A stretch of DNA of 64,000 nucleotides from Saccharibacillus sp. O23 (lineage in GTDB: Bacteria > Bacillota > Bacilli > Paenibacillales > Paenibacillaceae): positions 124,001 to 188,000 of the forward strand of contig NZ_NJDE01000018.1 of the NCBI RefSeq assembly GCF_002205895.1, written 5' to 3'. Every line of letters begins with the position of its first letter. Position 1 is the first letter of the stretch. The notes under the pieces are model-generated. The model saw nothing but the letters and a program-made list of their open reading frames with translations. It was not told where the DNA came from and did no database searches. Both the position numbers and the translations under genes were made by a program. Shown here piece by piece: positions 44,588 through 53,904 of this stretch.

Positions 44588-45307
44588 TTATTTGGCGGCG
44601 ATATTCGGCAGGCCGGAATCGCCTTCGTCGACGGGTACTTTCATGCCGCGCGCCCAATACAGCACCGGCGTGCCGGCCGCGGTCAAAATAAACTTAAAGA
44701 CATAAGTCGACAGCAGCAGTTGAATCCACGTCGAGAAACTGTATTCGGGACCGGTAAACGCGATCGAGCAGAAGATCAGCGTATCGATAAACGAGCTGAC
44801 GATGCCGCTACCGTTGTTGCGAATCCACAGTTGATTGGCGCTGGAGAAACGACGGCGGATTCCGGCGTACAAATACACGTCGAGCAGCTGGCTGACCAGA
44901 TAAGCGGTCAAACTTCCGAGCGCGAGTCTCGGCAGCAGGCCGAACAAGGCTTCCATCGGCGCTTGCGCGAAATCGACGTCCGACGGTCGGAAATGCAGCA
45001 CCATCTGCATGATGACGGTAGTCATGATCAGCATGAAAAAACCGAACCAGACGGCGCGGCGCGCGGCTTTGACGCCGTAGCGTTCGTTCAGCAGGTCGGT
45101 AGTCATATAGACGCTGACGTACATGGCGTTGCCCAGCGTCATGGTGATGCCGAGCATATCGATGGTCTTGGCGACTTGGATATTGGCGACGACGGTCGCC
45201 ACGCCGACCCAAGCGTACAAGCCTTTTTTGCCGAAAAATTTGAAGCACAGCAGGAAAAACGCGAAATTGACCAGGACGAAAAAGACGCCCCAAGTGAAAT
45301 TGAACAA
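44588..45307 (-). CDS. VUT-family (YhhQ-type) queuosine-precursor transporter
   Basis: Integral membrane protein of the vitamin uptake transporter family, 239 aa, with about six membrane segments. VGVATVVANIQVAKTIDMLG and YVSVYMTTDLLNERYGVKAAR are family hallmarks, the latter containing the conserved DLLNE. It probably imports a queuine precursor. I chose the TTG at 45307 since AAGGAGG lies 7 nt upstream; the frame opens at another TTG (45331) that would place that ribosome site inside the gene. The 5' leader holds a long hairpin. Confidence 0.85.
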   Translation of the reverse strand: MFNFTWGVFFVLVNFAFFLLCFKFFGKKGLYAWVGVATVVANIQVAKTIDMLGITMTLGNAMYVSVYMTTDLLNERYGVKAARRAVWFGFFMLIMTTVIMQMVLHFRPSDVDFAQAPMEALFGLLPRLALGSLTAYLVSQLLDVYLYAGIRRRFSSANQLWIRNNGSGIVSSFIDTLIFCSIAFTGPEYSFSTWIQLLLSTYVFKFILTAAGTPVLYWARGMKVPVDEGDSGLPNIAAK

Positions 45308-45347
45308 GCTGAATCCTCCTTGCCCTTTCAACTCTCAATCGCAGGTT

Positions 45348-45396
45348 TGCGTTTTCCTAAAAATCACGCGCTTTAAGTGCGTTTTAGGGGAACGTA
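45348..45396 (-). other. Hairpin in leader of the VUT transporter gene
   Basis: On the minus strand CGTTCCCCTAAAA pairs with TTTTTAGGAAAACG (one small bulge) around a CACTTAAAGCGCGTG tip that can itself pair CAC/GTG. I compared it with preQ1 riboswitch classes I and II from memory and found no match. The stretch 45308-45518 has no gene. Confidence 0.45.
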
Positions 45397-45518
45397 ACCT
45401 TACCTTTAGTGTTGAAAGGCCCTAGTTTTGGTATCGCGGGATGGTTACGAACCGCGTGTTTGGACAACGTATTACTCTAACACGGTTGGCGATTTTGCGC
45501 CATCTTTTTTTTGGGAAA

Positions 45519-45550
45519 AGAAAAAGGACGGCCGGGAGGCCGTCCTTTTC
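45519..45550 (-). terminator. Terminator of cystine symporter gene
   Basis: AAAAGGACGGCC and GGCCGTCCTTTT form a 12-bp stem, followed by T-rich sequence on the minus strand, 27 nt after the stop. Confidence 0.9.
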
Positions 45551-45576
45551 ATCTTATGCGGGCAGAGAAAGAAAAA

Positions 45577-46971
45577 TCAGGCTCTCGCCGTTTCGAGTTC
45601 CGGCGTGTCGGGAGAATCGTAAACGTTCTTGTCGATCTCGCCGGTGACTTTGCCGGTCACGACGCCGGCGACCATCGAATCGTTGACGTTCAGGGCGGTA
45701 CGGCCCATATCGATCAGAGGCTCGACGGCGATCAGCAGGCCGGCCAAAGCGACCGGAAGGTTCATGGTCGACAAGACGATCAGAGCCGCGAACGTCGCGC
45801 CGCCTCCGACTCCGGCTACGCCGAAGGAACTGATCGCGACGACGCCGATCAAGGTCAGGATGAACGACAGATCGACGGGCGTGCCGGCAGCCGGGGCGAT
45901 CATGACGGCGAGCATCGCCGGGTAGATGCCCGCGCAGCCGTTCTGGCCGATCGTCGCTCCGAAGCTGGCGGACAGATTGGCTACGCCTTCGGATACGCCG
46001 AGCTTTTTGGTCTGCGTTTCGATATTCAGCGGGATGGTCGCCGCGCTGGAACGCGAAGTGAAAGCGAAGACCAGCGGCGATACGACTTTTTTGGCATAGG
46101 TGACCGGGTTCATGCCGAACGCCAGCAGGATCACCAGATGAATCACGAACATGACGATCAGCGCGACGTAAGAAGCGATTACGAATTCGCCCAGACGAAT
46201 GATGCCGGCGGGATCGGTCGTCGCCATCATCTTGGCGATCAACGCCAGAATCCCGTAAGGCGTCAGTCGCAGAATCAAAGTCACGATCCGCATCACGACG
46301 CCGTGTACCGCGTTAACCATGCCGCGGAACGTCTCGGCCTGCTGCGCGTTCTTGCGGTCCAGCCCAAGCACCGCGATCCCGATGAAAGCGGAGAAAATAA
46401 CGACCGCAAGCGTCGAGGAAGGACGCGCGCCGGTCATGTCTTCGAACGGATTGGTCGGAATGAACGACAAAATCTGCTGAGGCAGCGTCAGATCTTCGAC
46501 ATCCGCGAGTCTCGTTTCGAGCGCCGCTCCGCGTTCTTGTTCCGCTTGTCCGTTCAGCAGTTCGCTCGCGTCCAGACCGAACGCGGTCGCCGAAGCGATG
46601 CCCACCGCGGCGGCGATCGCCGTCGTCAAGACAAGCGTCAACAGCACGGATACGCTGATTTTGCCGAGCTTTTTGCCGCCTTTGATGTTCATGATCGCCG
46701 TGATGATGGAGACCATCACCAGCGGAATCACGATCATCTGAAGCAAGTGGACGTAGCCGCTTCCGAGCAGGCTGTACCAGTCCATCGAGCGCGATACGAT
46801 CTCCGAATCCGCCGAATAAATCCATTGCAGCGCGCCTCCGAGCACGATCCCCAGTCCCAGCGCGGTGAATACCCGTTTGCTGAACGAGACATGACGCTTC
46901 TGCATCACGTAGAGCAGTACGGAGAGTCCCGCCAGAACCAAGATGTTCAAGATGACAAAAAAGGTCTCCAT
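45577..46971 (-). CDS. tcyP: L-cystine:sodium/proton symporter (TcyP-type)
   Basis: Membrane symporter of the dicarboxylate/amino-acid:cation family, 464 aa. IVIPLVMVSIITAIMNIKGGKKLGK, SRSSAATIPLNIETQTKKLGV (the serine-rich reentrant loop) and the long GQNGCAGIYPAMLAVM segment are typical of TcyP, which imports cystine in B. subtilis. The insertion near residues 150-200 (SELLNGQAEQERG and on) is also seen in TcyP. ATG at 46971 follows GAGAGGGAT; upstream in-frame codons to 47052 lack signals. Regulation by CymR is expected from B. subtilis, but I could not see a clear site. Confidence 0.88.
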   Translation of the reverse strand: METFFVILNILVLAGLSVLLYVMQKRHVSFSKRVFTALGLGIVLGGALQWIYSADSEIVSRSMDWYSLLGSGYVHLLQMIVIPLVMVSIITAIMNIKGGKKLGKISVSVLLTLVLTTAIAAAVGIASATAFGLDASELLNGQAEQERGAALETRLADVEDLTLPQQILSFIPTNPFEDMTGARPSSTLAVVIFSAFIGIAVLGLDRKNAQQAETFRGMVNAVHGVVMRIVTLILRLTPYGILALIAKMMATTDPAGIIRLGEFVIASYVALIVMFVIHLVILLAFGMNPVTYAKKVVSPLVFAFTSRSSAATIPLNIETQTKKLGVSEGVANLSASFGATIGQNGCAGIYPAMLAVMIAPAAGTPVDLSFILTLIGVVAISSFGVAGVGGGATFAALIVLSTMNLPVALAGLLIAVEPLIDMGRTALNVNDSMVAGVVTGKVTGEIDKNVYDSPDTPELETARA

Positions 46972-47477
46972 GTTCCAATCCCTCTCTCTTTTTAAAGTTG
47001 CGTCAGCGATCAAGCTGACCGGACATGTAAGTCCTTGGAATCTGCCAACCATAGTATCACTATTCCGATCATTTTGGTAGATTTAATTTGCGACATCGGC
47101 ATTTTTTCATCCGCTGTTCAAAAATATTCGCAAATCGCAAAAAGAGCTTACATGAAACTGGTCAAATTTATTTGTTCTCATGTATGATATGGAATAGCCA
47201 AGCACAACTTCCGAACGTTTTACCTATTTTTTCGCGCTCCGGCCCTACCTTTTACCTGCATATGCGGGATCGATCGACCTATATTACAGAGAATGTTCAG
47301 ATCTTTGTCCGCGTGATCGGCCGCGAGTCGGGACTTCGGTTGCAGAAGATTCGGCATCGAGCGGCTTGTACGGATGCAAGATCGCGTCATGCTCTTGATC
47401 AGGAGTCTTGTTCGGTCATCCCATGCAGGTGCCGCGTTCAGGATTGCTTTTGCTTATCACGAAGGGAGAGCCTATTT
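46972..47477. other. Intergenic region between tcyP and chemoreceptor
   Basis: About 505 nt with divergent genes at each end. I searched by eye for cyclic-di-GMP and S-box riboswitches and saw neither. A TATGAT at about 47182 on the plus strand is a possible -10 for the chemoreceptor. Confidence 0.4.
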
Positions 47478-49166
47478 ATGCTAAACCGTTCTATCAGCCG
47501 CAAGATCATCGTATTGTCGGGTGCCATCATTCTTGTCGCGAGCTTGCTGCTCTGCGGAAGTTTTCTCGTTATATTTAACAATACGCTTCACAGTCGAATC
47601 ATTCCCGAATTCAGCAAAACGCTGGATCTGAGCATTTCGGAAATTCAAGGCGGCGTCGATCCGACTCAAGCGAGCATGGCAGCCAAAGCCAACGCTGCCG
47701 CTTCGATGAAACTGCAGACTTACCTGAATCAAGCCGCAAGCGAATTCCGACTCGAGAACGTATATATCCTCGACGTGCAGGGCAACGAAGCGACCGTCGT
47801 TCTGGCCAGCAAAGATTCGCATCTGAAAACCGGAGAAAAAATGGCGGCGAGTTCGTTTATGCAGCAGGCCTTGAAAAACACCCAAGAAACGGTCGTGACT
47901 CCGCTTAACGCAAGCTCCGACGGCGCGGATATCGACGGCTACTTGGCGATCTCCGGCGGCAGCCTGCTTGTCGCCGGAACGCTGGACGCCGATTTCGTCG
48001 AGCAAGTCACGCAGGCGATTCTCTGGGCCGGCATCGCCATCACCCTGATCGTGATCGTACTCGGCGCTCTGGTCGCGGCGGGCGTCAGCCGCCAGATGAC
48101 CAAGCCGCTCGGACGCCTTGTCAAACACGCCCGTCTGGTGGCGGAAGGCGATCTGCAAGCGAACATCGAGGTCAAAGGAAAAGACGAAATCGCGCAGTTG
48201 GCCGAAGCTTTCCGTCAGATGACCGCCAATCTGCGCAGCATGATCGGTCAAGTGCTGGAAGCGACCGACCGGGTCAAGAGCGATTCGATCGAACTCTCGC
48301 GCGGCATCGGGCTGCTCTACGAGATCGGCGGACAATCGGCGGCTTCGGCGACCGAGATCGCGCAGAGCAGCGAGACGGTCGCGACCAGCGCGGCGGAGAA
48401 CGCCAAAGCCATGGAAGAGATCAGCGGCGGCATCCAGCATATCGCGGAATCCGCTTCGAACGTTAACGACCAGATCGCTCGCGCTTCCGAAGAAGCCGTA
48501 TCGGGCAATACGCTGGCTCAACAAGCGGTTCAGCAGATGAACCGCGTTCAGGAAATGACGGTGCAGGCCCGCTCTTATATCGAAACGATGGGCACGCGTT
48601 CCGACGAGATCACCGAAGTGCTCGGCGCGATTACGAGCATCTCCAAGCAAATCCAGATGCTCTCGCTCAACGCTTCGATCGAAGCGGCAAGAGCCGGCGA
48701 GCACGGCAAAGGCTTCGCCGTCGTCGCCGACGAAGTTCGCAAGCTGTCCGATCAATCGCGCGAAGCCACGGGGCAGATCGAACAATCGCTGTCGTCCCTG
48801 CGCGAAGATTCCCGGCGTTCGGTCGACGCGATCGGCACGGTGCACCACGAGATCATGTCGGGTGCCGAAGCGGTCCGCAACGCGGGCGGCGCTTTCGAAG
48901 AACTGAAAAGCCTGATGCAGCAGTTCAACCATTCGGTGCAAGAAGTGTCCGCTTCGACCGAACAAGTCTCGGCAGGCAGCCAACAGGTCAGCGCTTCGGT
49001 GGAAGAAACGGCCCGGATTACCGAACGCGTGCAAGCGCGCGCTCAAGACGTATCCGAAGGCAGCACCCGTCAAGTCCAAGAGATGGAAGCTTATGCGCGT
49101 ACCGTCGGCGAATTGAGCCGTCAGGCCGACGAGCTGGAAGAAACGGTCAGACGCTTCAAGATCTGA
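47478..49166 (+). CDS. Methyl-accepting chemotaxis protein
   Basis: Membrane chemoreceptor, 562 aa: N-terminal membrane segment (about residues 12-34), extracellular sensor domain (about 35-195, single Cache-like by length), second membrane segment, HAMP domain ([20 protein letters not shown]) and a long coiled-coil signalling domain. The hairpin tip [20 protein letters not shown] then [16 protein letters not shown] is the conserved CheA/CheW contact. Ligand unknown. ATG at 47478 follows AAGGGAG. The earlier in-frame ATG at 47088 gives a chaotic N-terminus. Confidence 0.94.
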   Translation: MLNRSISRKIIVLSGAIILVASLLLCGSFLVIFNNTLHSRIIPEFSKTLDLSISEIQGGVDPTQASMAAKANAAASMKLQTYLNQAASEFRLENVYILDVQGNEATVVLASKDSHLKTGEKMAASSFMQQALKNTQETVVTPLNASSDGADIDGYLAISGGSLLVAGTLDADFVEQVTQAILWAGIAITLIVIVLGALVAAGVSRQMTKPLGRLVKHARLVAEGDLQANIEVKGKDEIAQLAEAFRQMTANLRSMIGQVLEATDRVKSDSIELSRGIGLLYEIGGQSAASATEIAQSSETVATSAAENAKAMEEISGGIQHIAESASNVNDQIARASEEAVSGNTLAQQAVQQMNRVQEMTVQARSYIETMGTRSDEITEVLGAITSISKQIQMLSLNASIEAARAGEHGKGFAVVADEVRKLSDQSREATGQIEQSLSSLREDSRRSVDAIGTVHHEIMSGAEAVRNAGGAFEELKSLMQQFNHSVQEVSASTEQVSAGSQQVSASVEETARITERVQARAQDVSEGSTRQVQEMEAYARTVGELSRQADELEETVRRFKI

Positions 49167-49273
49167 TCGCGAACAGATCGATGCGTTGCGAACGAAAAGA
49201 GCCGCTTTCGAGCGAAGCTCGGGCCAGCGGCGGCGCTTCGAACGTATCGGATCAAACGTATGCACCAAAAGCC

Positions 49274-49308
49274 AAAAGACCCGGAGACGATTCTCCGGGT
49301 CTTTTTTT
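49274..49308 (+). terminator. Terminator of chemoreceptor gene
   Basis: AAAAGACCCGGAG pairs with CTCCGGGTCTTTT, followed by further T residues; partly bidirectional. Confidence 0.92.
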
Positions 49309-49369
49309 GCGTTTGCGCGTCTTTGCGCGGCGGAAATCAGGCAGCAGTCAAATGCCTGCCGTACGCCGA

Positions 49370-50452
49370 CTACGTTCTTCGTTCGGCCCGAACAGGCCGA
49401 ACTTTCCGCATCTGCGAATCGGCGCGGAAGAGCAGCTGCGGCGCGCCGATCTCTTCGCGCCGCACGATCAGCGGCGGCGCGACGCCGTACAGGTCGCCGA
49501 CCAACTCCGGCGTCAGCACTTCCTCCGGCGTGCCTTCCGCGGCGCGTTCGCCGCCGCGCAGCAGAAGCAGCCGCTCCGCGTACTGCGCGGCGAGATTCAG
49601 GTCGTGGAGCACCGCCACGACCGTCAGTCCGGCTTCTTCGCGCCATTCCCGCACCAGCTCCATGACGTCGAGCTGATAATACACGTCCAGATAAGCCGTA
49701 GGCTCGTCCAGCAGCAGGATCTCGGGCTGCTGCGCCATCACTTGGCCGAGCGCGGCGCGCTGCCGCTGTCCGCCGCTCAGTTCGTCCAGACGGCGCGGCA
49801 GCAGCGCCGTCAGCTCCAACCGCTCGGCGATGCGGGCGAGCAGCTCCCGCGCCGAAGGATCGCGGTCGCGGCCGAAACGGTCGCGGTACGGGAAGCGCCC
49901 CATCTCCAGCGCGTCCCGTACCGTGATGCTCAGCGGCGGCAGACCTTCCTGCGGCAGCACGGCCAGCCGCCGAGCCCGTTCGCGGCGTCCGTATTCCGCC
50001 GCGGGCCGGCCGGCGATCCGGACTTCGCCGGCCGAAGGGCGCTCCGCGCCGGAGACCAGCCCCAGCAGGCTGGTCTTGCCGCTGCCGTTGGGCCCGAGCA
50101 CGGCCCAGAATTCGCCGCGGCGGACGGTCCAATCCAGCGGACGGACGGCTTGAAGAGAGCCGTACGCGCAGGCCGCCCCGCGCAGCTCGATCGCCGGCGC
50201 TTCGGATTCGAGCCGCACGCCCGAACGCTCCGCGCCGCTCGAGCCGTTTTCGCTCCGCGGCTCTTCGAATGCGAACGAAGCGGCCGCGGCGCGCTTCTCC
50301 GCTTCGCGCAGCGATTCGGCTTCCAGATCCGCTTCGCTCTCGCGCAGTTCCCGTATTTGGCGCGCGATCTCCGCCGCGCGCAGTTCTTCGGCCGCTTGCG
50401 GCGTATCGCCGCGCCGCCGTCTCAGCCCCGACAAGTTCAGCCGGATATTCAT
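49370..50452 (-). CDS. btuD: Cobalamin/siderophore-type ABC ATP-binding protein
   Basis: ATPase of a FecCD/BtuCD-type importer. Walker A GPNGSGKTS, Q-loop LPQEGLPPL, signature LSGGQRQRAALG, Walker B ILLLDEPTAYLD and H-loop VLHDLNLAAQYA are intact. The protein is 360 aa because about 85 charged, Ala/Glu/Arg-rich, probably coiled-coil residues precede the ATPase domain, unlike the usual 260-aa form. ATG at 50452 overlaps the permease stop by 4 nt and has GGAGGAG upstream. With a cobalamin riboswitch ahead of the operon, vitamin B12 is the probable substrate. Confidence 0.87.
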   Translation of the reverse strand: MNIRLNLSGLRRRRGDTPQAAEELRAAEIARQIRELRESEADLEAESLREAEKRAAAASFAFEEPRSENGSSGAERSGVRLESEAPAIELRGAACAYGSLQAVRPLDWTVRRGEFWAVLGPNGSGKTSLLGLVSGAERPSAGEVRIAGRPAAEYGRRERARRLAVLPQEGLPPLSITVRDALEMGRFPYRDRFGRDRDPSARELLARIAERLELTALLPRRLDELSGGQRQRAALGQVMAQQPEILLLDEPTAYLDVYYQLDVMELVREWREEAGLTVVAVLHDLNLAAQYAERLLLLRGGERAAEGTPEEVLTPELVGDLYGVAPPLIVRREEIGAPQLLFRADSQMRKVRPVRAERRT

Positions 50453-51492
50453 GCCTTCTCCTCCTTCCCGCGCTTGCTTCGCTGAAGCAAGAAAGCGAAA
50501 AACGGCGCGCCCGCGAACGCGGTCACGACGCCAAGCGGCAGCTCCGCGCCACCCAACGCCGAGCGGGCGAGCGTATCCGCCCACATCAAGAACAGCGCGC
50601 CGCCGAGCGCGGACAACGGCACGAGCAGCCGATAATCCGGTCCCGCGATCAGACGGATCATATGCGGAACCACCAATCCCACGAAGCCGATCACGCCCGA
50701 TACCGATACGGCGGCGGCCGTCATCAACGTCGCGACGATCAGGACGGCGCTTTTGGTCCGTTCCGTATGCAGTCCCAATTGACCGGCACGGCGTTCTCCG
50801 AGCGCGAACAGGTTCATCGCCCCGGCGTTCGCCCATAGAAAAGCGCCGCCCAGCAGCACGTAAGGCAGCAGCACGGCCGAATAATCCCATCCGCGCAGAT
50901 TCAAGCTTCCCATCGTCCAATACAAGATTTCGTTAACGGGCCGATTCGACAGCGTCGACAGAAACGTCACGGCCGCTCCGAGAAAAGACTGCATCACGAC
51001 GCCCGCGAGCAGCAGCCCGTGAATCGGCAGCTTGCCTCGGTCGCGAGCCAACGCGAGCACCCCGAACAGCGTCGCCGCACCGGTCGCGAAAGCCGTCAGC
51101 GGGAGCGTCCACTGCCCCGCCCAAGCCGTGCGAAGCCCCAAGAAGATAATGGCCGCTGCTCCGAGCGACGAACCCGAAGAGACTCCGAGCGTGAACGGAT
51201 CCGCCAACGGATTGCGCAGCACCCCTTGAAAAGCCGCTCCCGCGAGCGCCAGCGCCGCTCCGACCAGCGCCGCCAGCGCGATTCTCGGCAGCCGGACCTT
51301 AAGCACGATCTGTGCCGCCGAATCGTCCCAAATCTGCGGGAAGCGGCTGCCGATGCCCGGAATTTCGTGAAGCAGGATCGATGCGATCCGTCCGGCCGGC
51401 AGATGAACCGATCCGATGCGCAGCGTCAGCACCAGACTGAGCAGCAGCAGAACGACCGCGACCGCCCCGTATCCGCCGAGCCGCCGGATCAT
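50449..51492 (-). CDS. btuC: Cobalamin-type ABC permease (FecCD family)
   Basis: 347-aa integral membrane protein with about ten membrane segments. LPRIALAALVGAALALAGAAFQGVLRNPLADP near residue 70 (in two parts) and GFVGLVVPHMIRLIAG are hallmark segments of the BtuC/FecCD family. It overlaps the binding-protein gene and the ATPase gene by 4 nt each. Iron-siderophore permeases look the same; the B12 assignment rests on the riboswitch. Confidence 0.9.
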   Translation of the reverse strand: MIRRLGGYGAVAVVLLLLSLVLTLRIGSVHLPAGRIASILLHEIPGIGSRFPQIWDDSAAQIVLKVRLPRIALAALVGAALALAGAAFQGVLRNPLADPFTLGVSSGSSLGAAAIIFLGLRTAWAGQWTLPLTAFATGAATLFGVLALARDRGKLPIHGLLLAGVVMQSFLGAAVTFLSTLSNRPVNEILYWTMGSLNLRGWDYSAVLLPYVLLGGAFLWANAGAMNLFALGERRAGQLGLHTERTKSAVLIVATLMTAAAVSVSGVIGFVGLVVPHMIRLIAGPDYRLLVPLSALGGALFLMWADTLARSALGGAELPLGVVTAFAGAPFFAFLLQRSKRGKEEKA

Positions 51493-52586
51493 TTCAGTTT
51501 GCCCGGATAGATCGCGTTAAAGACTTCGATCAAGCCTTCGGACAACCGAGGTCCCGGCCGGCTGACCAGATTATCGTCGATCGCGAACAATTGATCGTTT
51601 TTCACGGCCGAGATGCCGTTCCAGCCGCTGCGGTCTTTGATCGTCTGCGGATCGACGGACATTTGGCTGTACAAGATCACGTCGGGATTCGTATGAATGA
51701 TCTCCTCGGCGTTCACTTCGCTCCAACCGTTCGTATTCGCCGCGGCGTTGATCGCGCCCGACGTGCCGATCAGCTCGTCCATGAATTCGCCTTTGCCTAC
51801 CGTCCAGCCCGGCGAAAATTCCAGATAGACCGTTTTCTTGTCCGCATCCGGAATCGAAGCCGCCGCCGTACGCACCTTCTCGATCTCCGCGCGCATTTTA
51901 CCGGTCACTTCTTCGGCTTCGGCTTGACGGTCGGCGATCTCTCCGTATACCTCGATATCCTTCATTACGTCTTCCAGCGTATCCGGATTGAACTTGAATA
52001 CGTTCAGCCCTAATCCGCGCAGCGACTCCACGGTCGCGTCGTCGGTCAAATCGGCGACGAACACGATATCCGGCTGCGCCGCCACGATCGCTTCGGTATT
52101 CAGCTCGAAGCCGCCCATCTTGGGCTTGGATTTGGCCGCTTCCGGGTAATCGTCGTTGTCCGAGACGCCGACGATCTGCTCGTCCAGTCCCAACGCGAAC
52201 AGCGCTTCCGTTTCCGACGGCGCGAGCGATACGATTTTTTTCGGCGCGGCTTCGAACGTGATCTCTTTGCCGGTCGCGTCTTTCAGCGTGAGCGGATACT
52301 CGGTTTTCGCCGCTTCGTCCGCCGCCTGAGCCGTGTCGGCCGTTTCCGCGGGCTTCTGCTCGGCCGGCTTCGTCTCGGTCGCGGTCGGCTGCGGCGCCGT
52401 CGCCGTTTCGGTTTGCCCGCAGGCCGCGAGACTCACTGCCAACAACAGAGCCGCCGAGCCGGTCAACAGCGTTTTTCTGAAGCCCGTTCTCCATCGGATA
52501 TCGAAGCGTGCCTGCTTTTCGGTCGTCTCTTTTTCCCTGCTGCCGTTGCCGTTTTTTCGCCCTTGTTCGTTCCATCCTGCCGTCAT
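51489..52586 (-). CDS. btuF: Cobalamin-type ABC substrate-binding lipoprotein
   Basis: 365-aa type III binding protein. About 33 charged residues precede the signal helix (RKTLLTGSAALLLAVSLAAC, lipobox SLAAC), a long n-region; a Pro/Thr/Glu/Ala-rich linker follows, then the binding domain with KIVSLAPSETEALFALGLDEQIVGV and QPDIVFVADL. BtuF-like proteins share these motifs. GAGGGGGATAACAAG precedes the ATG. A cobalamin riboswitch lies upstream, so expression should fall when B12 is abundant. Confidence 0.88.
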   Translation of the reverse strand: MTAGWNEQGRKNGNGSREKETTEKQARFDIRWRTGFRKTLLTGSAALLLAVSLAACGQTETATAPQPTATETKPAEQKPAETADTAQAADEAAKTEYPLTLKDATGKEITFEAAPKKIVSLAPSETEALFALGLDEQIVGVSDNDDYPEAAKSKPKMGGFELNTEAIVAAQPDIVFVADLTDDATVESLRGLGLNVFKFNPDTLEDVMKDIEVYGEIADRQAEAEEVTGKMRAEIEKVRTAAASIPDADKKTVYLEFSPGWTVGKGEFMDELIGTSGAINAAANTNGWSEVNAEEIIHTNPDVILYSQMSVDPQTIKDRSGWNGISAVKNDQLFAIDDNLVSRPGPRLSEGLIEVFNAIYPGKLK

Positions 52587-52671
52587 CTTGTTATCCCCCT
52601 CGGTTTGTTACCGTTCCTTACACCTTCTCTTTCCTGCCTTCCCAACGAGGCAAAACGACAAAAGAAAAAGC

Positions 52672-52690
52672 CCGATCCGGGCATCGCTCG
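52672..52690 (-). terminator. Expression-platform terminator of the cobalamin riboswitch
   Basis: On the minus strand GCCCG pairs with CGGGC around GAT, followed by TTTTTCTTTTG, between riboswitch and btuF. An upstream 9-bp pair ACGTACGCC/GGCGTACGT (arms about 52770-52778 and 52712-52720) could act in the switch. Confidence 0.7.
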
Positions 52691-52821
52691 CGGAAAAGGC
52701 TTGTTCGGGACGTACGCCAATAAAGGCCCTGCCTTTTTCTCAAAAAAGAAAGGCGGACCGAAACGATCGGCGTACGTGCACGGAACGCTCTTTCCTCGAA
52801 GAACGGGACCAGCATCGAGTC

Positions 52822-53040
52822 TGCCGGGCAGGTTTCCTGACTCGCGGGAACGATCATGGATCGTCGGGAGTCCGCCTTCTCGCTCTGGGCAATGGCCGGA
52901 TGGACTCTTCCTCGCGTTACAGTGGCGGGACCGTGCCGGATTTGCACCGGCTTCCCTTTTAACCGGCGCGCGGCGAACAAAAAAAGACGTTTGGCCTTTC
53001 TCCGTTTGCCGCGCGCAGGCACCTCGGCAGCTGTACTTGT
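52822..53040 (-). ncRNA. Cobalamin riboswitch
   Basis: On the minus strand the conserved cobalamin aptamer is visible: GAAGCCGGTGCAAATCCGGC, then ACGGTCCCGCCACTGTAA (the B12 box is GCCACTG), and the 3' GCGAGTCAGGAAACCTGCC. A G/C-rich arm near 53000-53030 supplies the 5' helices. It lies within the transcript from the promoter at 53057-53085 and 235 nt ahead of btuF. Confidence 0.96.
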
Positions 53041-53056
53041 GCGGTTATCGTTTCCG

Positions 53057-53085
53057 ATTATAGGGGATGCGGCCGATCGTGACAA
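53057..53085 (-). promoter_or_regulatory. Promoter of the B12 transporter operon
   Basis: Minus-strand -35 TTGTCA (53085-53080), 17-nt spacer, -10 TATAAT (53062-53057). Confidence 0.85.
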
Positions 53086-53095
53086 GCACGCATGC

Positions 53096-53139
53096 AAAAA
53101 CCGCCCGTTCTTTTCTTCAAGAAAAGAAATCGGGCGGTT
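53096..53139 (-). terminator. Terminator of small hydrophilic protein gene
   Basis: AACCGCCCG pairs with CGGGCGGTT, enclosing a TTCTTTTCTT/AAGAAAAGAA stem, followed by TTTTTG on the minus strand. Confidence 0.9.
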
Positions 53140-53175
53140 CCGTCGAAAAGTCGGGCTTGCAGGCAGCTTCGGTGT

Positions 53176-53403
53176 TTATAAGCCTCTGCCGTCCGTACCT
53201 CGCGCTCCCGTATGATTGGTCGTGCGATTCTCCTGATCCTTCATATGATGCTGCTGGTCGAGCGGTTGGGATTTGGTCGCTTCGATATTCGAAGGGGCGT
53301 TTCTGCCCGAGCCTTCCACTTGGTTTTCCACGAAATCTTTCAACTGGCCGCCGTGTTCGTTCGCTTTCTTTTGTTCGAGCAACTCTTTGGCTTTATCGTC
53401 CAT
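53176..53403 (-). CDS. Small hydrophilic protein, 75 aa (paralogue 1)
   Basis: No recognised domain; very polar, probably disordered. Begins MDDKAKELLEQKKANEHGGQ and contains LKDFVENQVEG. It shares more than half of its first 35 residues with the upstream neighbour, so the two are tandem duplicates. GGGAGG lies 9 nt before the ATG. Such small Gln/Asn-rich proteins in Bacillales are often stress or sporulation products; no direct evidence here. Confidence 0.72.
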   Translation of the reverse strand: MDDKAKELLEQKKANEHGGQLKDFVENQVEGSGRNAPSNIEATKSQPLDQQHHMKDQENRTTNHTGARGTDGRGL

Positions 53404-53436
53404 TTCGTTTAACCTCCCGGTGCGCGTTCGCCGCTG

Positions 53437-53625
53437 TTATCTTCTCATGTTGTGTTGGTCTTTGAGCCGGTTCTGTTGATCCATGCGTTGGTCTTTGGTG
53501 GCCTCGACTCGGCCGGGCACCGCGGACTCTGTTCCTTCGACCTGATTCTCGACAAAATTTTTCAGTTCTCCGCTGTGGTCATGCTCTTTCTTATGATCCA
53601 GCAGGGATTTGGCTTTGTCATCCAT
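53437..53625 (-). CDS. Small hydrophilic protein, 62 aa (paralogue 2)
   Basis: Paralogue of the gene 33 nt downstream: MDDKAKSLLDHKKEHDHSGE then LKNFVENQVEGTESAVPGRV, with the same DDKAK...LL...KK, LKxFVENQVEG and ATKxQxxDQQ blocks. The ATG at 53625 follows GGAGG by 9 nt. Both genes probably lie on one transcript ending at the 53096 terminator. Function unknown. Confidence 0.72.
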   Translation of the reverse strand: MDDKAKSLLDHKKEHDHSGELKNFVENQVEGTESAVPGRVEATKDQRMDQQNRLKDQHNMRR

Positions 53626-53879
53626 CGGATTCAACCTCCTGTGCGTCGGCCGCTTCCGCGGCGGTTCGCGTATGGGTATAGGGTCGGGATAGTTATGTAT
53701 TACCCTTGCCCCGCGCGCTCAAACGGCATATTTTCCCAACCGAGCGACCGTTACCGCCGCCTTGAAAGCCATCTCTTTACGAAATACGGGTACCTTATCC
53801 GCGCGAATCGAAAGGGTACTCGTCGCTTGTCTCGGATTAATGAATGGTTTCGCCCGTCCGAACGTAAACCTGCAATCTA

Positions 53880-53904
53880 TTTAAGACAAGCTACTAGTCT
53901 TAAA
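53880..53904 (+). promoter_or_regulatory. Inverted repeat upstream of lipoate ligase gene
   Basis: TTTAAGAC (53880-53887) and GTCTTAAA (53897-53904), perfect 8-bp arms with a 9-nt centre. A possible -10 AATGAT lies at about 53921, so the repeat would overlap the -35 zone, a typical repressor position. Confidence 0.5.

Noticed and set aside
45308..45420. preQ1 riboswitch ahead of the YhhQ-type transporter
   Set aside because: The leader hairpin does not match the class I or II consensus that I can recall; left as an unassigned hairpin.
46972..47477. Cyclic-di-GMP riboswitch ahead of the chemoreceptor
   Set aside because: None of the conserved GEMM core sequences are visible.
47481..50132. 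883-codon minus-strand frame opposite the chemoreceptor
   Set aside because: Antisense to a clear MCP gene and overlapping the btuD gene in another frame; His/Arg/Asp-rich shadow composition.
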